This document shows, in pieces, positions 36,932-38,348 of a stretch of 38,348 bases of DNA (positions are counted from its first letter, which is position 1; every line of letters starts with the position of its first letter). The stretch comes from Tersicoccus phoenicis (lineage in GTDB: Bacteria; Actinomycetota; Actinomycetes; Actinomycetales; Micrococcaceae): contig NZ_MRDE01000049.1 of assembly GCF_001968835.1 (NCBI RefSeq), positions 1 to 38,348 on the forward strand, in the 5' to 3' direction. Made by a program: the position numbers and the translations under genes. The notes under the pieces are model-generated. The model searched no databases and was not told the origin of the DNA. It saw only the letters and a program-made list of their open reading frames with translations.

Positions 36932-37215
36932 GGATCCGCCTCCTTCTGGCTCGACGAGCGGGCGACGGCGGTGCCGGCGGCCAAGGCCGTACTCACCTCG
37001 GCCAGCCTGCGATCGGCGTCAGGTGTCCCGCTGAACCGGTACACACAGCAGGTTAGCCGTGGACGGCCGTGTTCGCGCCCCTCACCGCCAGCATTTACGG
37101 TTCTGGCCAGGCTCACGCCGGAACGATCAGTCCTCGGCGCAGTGCCCGACGTAGCGATACGGCTAGCCACGTGCAGGCCGGGCGGCAACGGGGTTGGTCA
37201 GGGCAACGGGGTTGG
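36932..37215. other. Intergenic region without a recognisable gene
   Basis: About 280 bases between the ppk2 start and the permease stop. I see no convincing coding frame or RNA gene. The ppk2 promoter should lie here. The only structure is the 18-bp tandem repeat at its right edge. Confidence 0.6.
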
Positions 37216-37218
37216 TCA
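37183..37218. repeat. 18-bp tandem repeat overlapping the permease stop
   Basis: CGGCAACGGGGTTGGTCA (37183-37200) is followed directly by GGGCAACGGGGTTGGTCA (37201-37218), one mismatch. The final TCA of the second unit is the stop complement (TGA) of the minus-strand permease, so the duplication touches its 3' end. Confidence 0.85.
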
Positions 37219-38252
37219 GACGGCGTGGCGGTCGCCGCCCGCCGAGAGTGCGGGACCGGGGCGCCGACCCTTTATATTCCAGTAGGCTGCGATGCCGGCG
37301 CCGATCACCAGCCACAACACGCCGATCATCTTCGCATTGTCATTGGCGTTCCAGAGTGCGTAGCCAAGCACAATGATGCCGACGATCGGCGACATCCATT
37401 GCACGAACACCCGCTTGCTCCGCAGCTTCACGCCGAAGTGGGCGATCACCGCGACATGCAACAGGATGTACGCGGTGAGCGCACCGAACGTCACCAGCGT
37501 GGTGAGCAACTCCTGCTCAGCCGTTCCTGCGATGCCGATGACGAGAGAGACTCCGGCGATCAGCATCATCGCGTTGGTCGGAACCTGGCGCCTGGCGCTC
37601 ACCTTGGCGAAGATACGCGGCAGTTGACCATCCCTCGCCATGCTGAAGACAAGCCGGCTCGAGGTCGCCTGCGATGCGATCGAGTTAGCGAAGATCGCAA
37701 TGAGAGCAGAAGTCAACGTCACGACGATCTTGAACCACGGCCCGATCACCTGCCCGGCAATGTCATAGAAGGCGTTGTTCGTGGCGTCTCCCTCGGCGAA
37801 GGTGCTGCCCGTGGGCACGAAGATGGCGGCGAGGTAAACCTGCAGCACGAAGATCACGGTGATTGCTAGGAGGACAATCATTGTCGCCTTGGATACGGTA
37901 CGGCCGCCGCCTTTCGCCTCTTCGTTCAGCGTGGAGATGGCGTCGAAACCGATGAAGCTCAGCGCCGCGATCGGGATGGCACCGAAGACGATCGCCCACG
38001 AGAACTGCGCTGGCTGAAAGATGGGGTCGAGGCTGAACGATGCCTTGCCCCGAGCAACGGCAATCAGCGCACCGACGACGAACACGGCGAAAACGATGAG
38101 CTGGATGGCGAGGAAGATCTTGTTCGCGTTAGCGGTGAGGTTAATCCCGCGCAGGTTGATCAGGGCGGCCAACATGACGAACACGATGATCCAAACGGGC
38201 TCATCCCAGATGAGGGTGTAGTTGGCGTTGGCGTGGCGGTCCCGGGATAGAC
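37216..38252 (-). pseudogene. APC-family amino acid permease, 5'-truncated
   Basis: The minus strand encodes about 345 residues of an APC permease: YTLIWDEPVWIIVFVMLAAL, INLRGINLTANANKIFLAIQ, IPIAALSFIGFDAISTLNEE (the conserved APC motif) and ATSSRLVFSMARDGQLPRIF, then further helices to the C-terminus. Complete relatives are near 480-500 residues, so about 140-150 N-terminal residues (three to four helices) are missing. The open frame reaches ATG 38292, but the first residues (MQRIGTFILGRPRR) are read from an inverted repeat rather than permease sequence. The gene looks AT-richer than its neighbours, suggesting transfer. Confidence 0.8.
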
Positions 38253-38307
38253 GTCGAGGTCTCCCGAGGATGAAGGTTCCTATACGCTGCATCCGAGAGA
38301 CCTCGAC
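38253..38307. repeat. Strong inverted repeat at the permease breakpoint
   Basis: GTCGAGGTCTC (38253-38263) and GAGACCTCGAC (38297-38307) are an 11-bp perfect inverted repeat, extended inward by CCGAGGATG against CATCCGA with a bulge, leaving a loop of about 17 bases. It sits where permease homology stops, so it probably marks the junction with a mobile element or a rearrangement end. What lies beyond is cut off by the window. Confidence 0.8.
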
Positions 38308-38348
38308 TTGTCTGACGCTACCGTCGGCGAGCGCTCTGGCGCGTTCGC

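Noticed and set aside
34340-37285. 981-codon plus-strand open frame across GH15 and ppk2
   Set aside because: It runs out of frame through GH15 and antisense through ppk2. No protein-like segments are present apart from those of the real genes in other frames.
38269-38290. Resemblance to an FRT recombination site (GAAG-GTTCCTATAC)
   Set aside because: Only one half-site with an inserted base matches and the second half is absent. A chance match within the inverted-repeat loop is more likely.

Overview
The window is GC-rich (roughly 70 %) chromosomal DNA of an actinobacterium. Supporting signs are GTG starts, ATGA/GTGA stop-start overlaps, an actinobacterial thrS-HIT-pgsA (phosphatidylinositol-phosphate synthase) block, a mycobacterial-type EthR/EthA pair and VapBC/MazEF modules. 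I cannot name the genus.

Layout. 1-149: right end of an ISL3-type insertion sequence, followed by a decayed acetyltransferase. 538-7727: a sialic-acid/amino-sugar catabolic locus on the minus strand (nanT, nanA, nanK, nanE, nagB, nagA) with a divergent FCD-type GntR regulator and a palindromic operator in the gap; together these would import sialic acid and convert it to fructose-6-phosphate. 7771-9902: MDR reductase, a maltokinase-cap-like protein and a YchJ-family protein. 9960-13900: a scarred region with a short UvrA-like ABC protein, three gene remnants, tandem repeats and four copies of a 71-bp imperfect palindrome. 13951-19566: SDR epimerase, thrS, HIT hydrolase, pgsA and pdxS. 19655-21664: three toxin-antitoxin modules back to back. 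21794-27155: VOC protein, EthR-like repressor and a divergent operon of EthA-like Baeyer-Villiger monooxygenase, alpha/beta hydrolase and saccharopine-dehydrogenase-like reductase. 27216-30370: RelA/SpoT-domain protein coupled to an M3 peptidase. 30535-36931: glycosyltransferase, EEP-family phosphatase, membrane proteins, SDR, a frameshifted GH15 glucoamylase/trehalase-like gene and PPK2. 37216-38348: a 5'-truncated, AT-richer amino-acid permease ending at a strong inverted repeat.

The most novel signal is a family of five intergenic elements, each exactly 71 bp and alignable without gaps (10269-10339 and 10449-10519 inverted; 13143-13213, 13821-13891 and 23017-23087 direct). They fold symmetrically about a central base, show compensatory changes between copies, and one arm has been amplified beside two of them. 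One copy lies inside the ethR-ethA control region. All functional calls come from reading the sequence; no database search was run.
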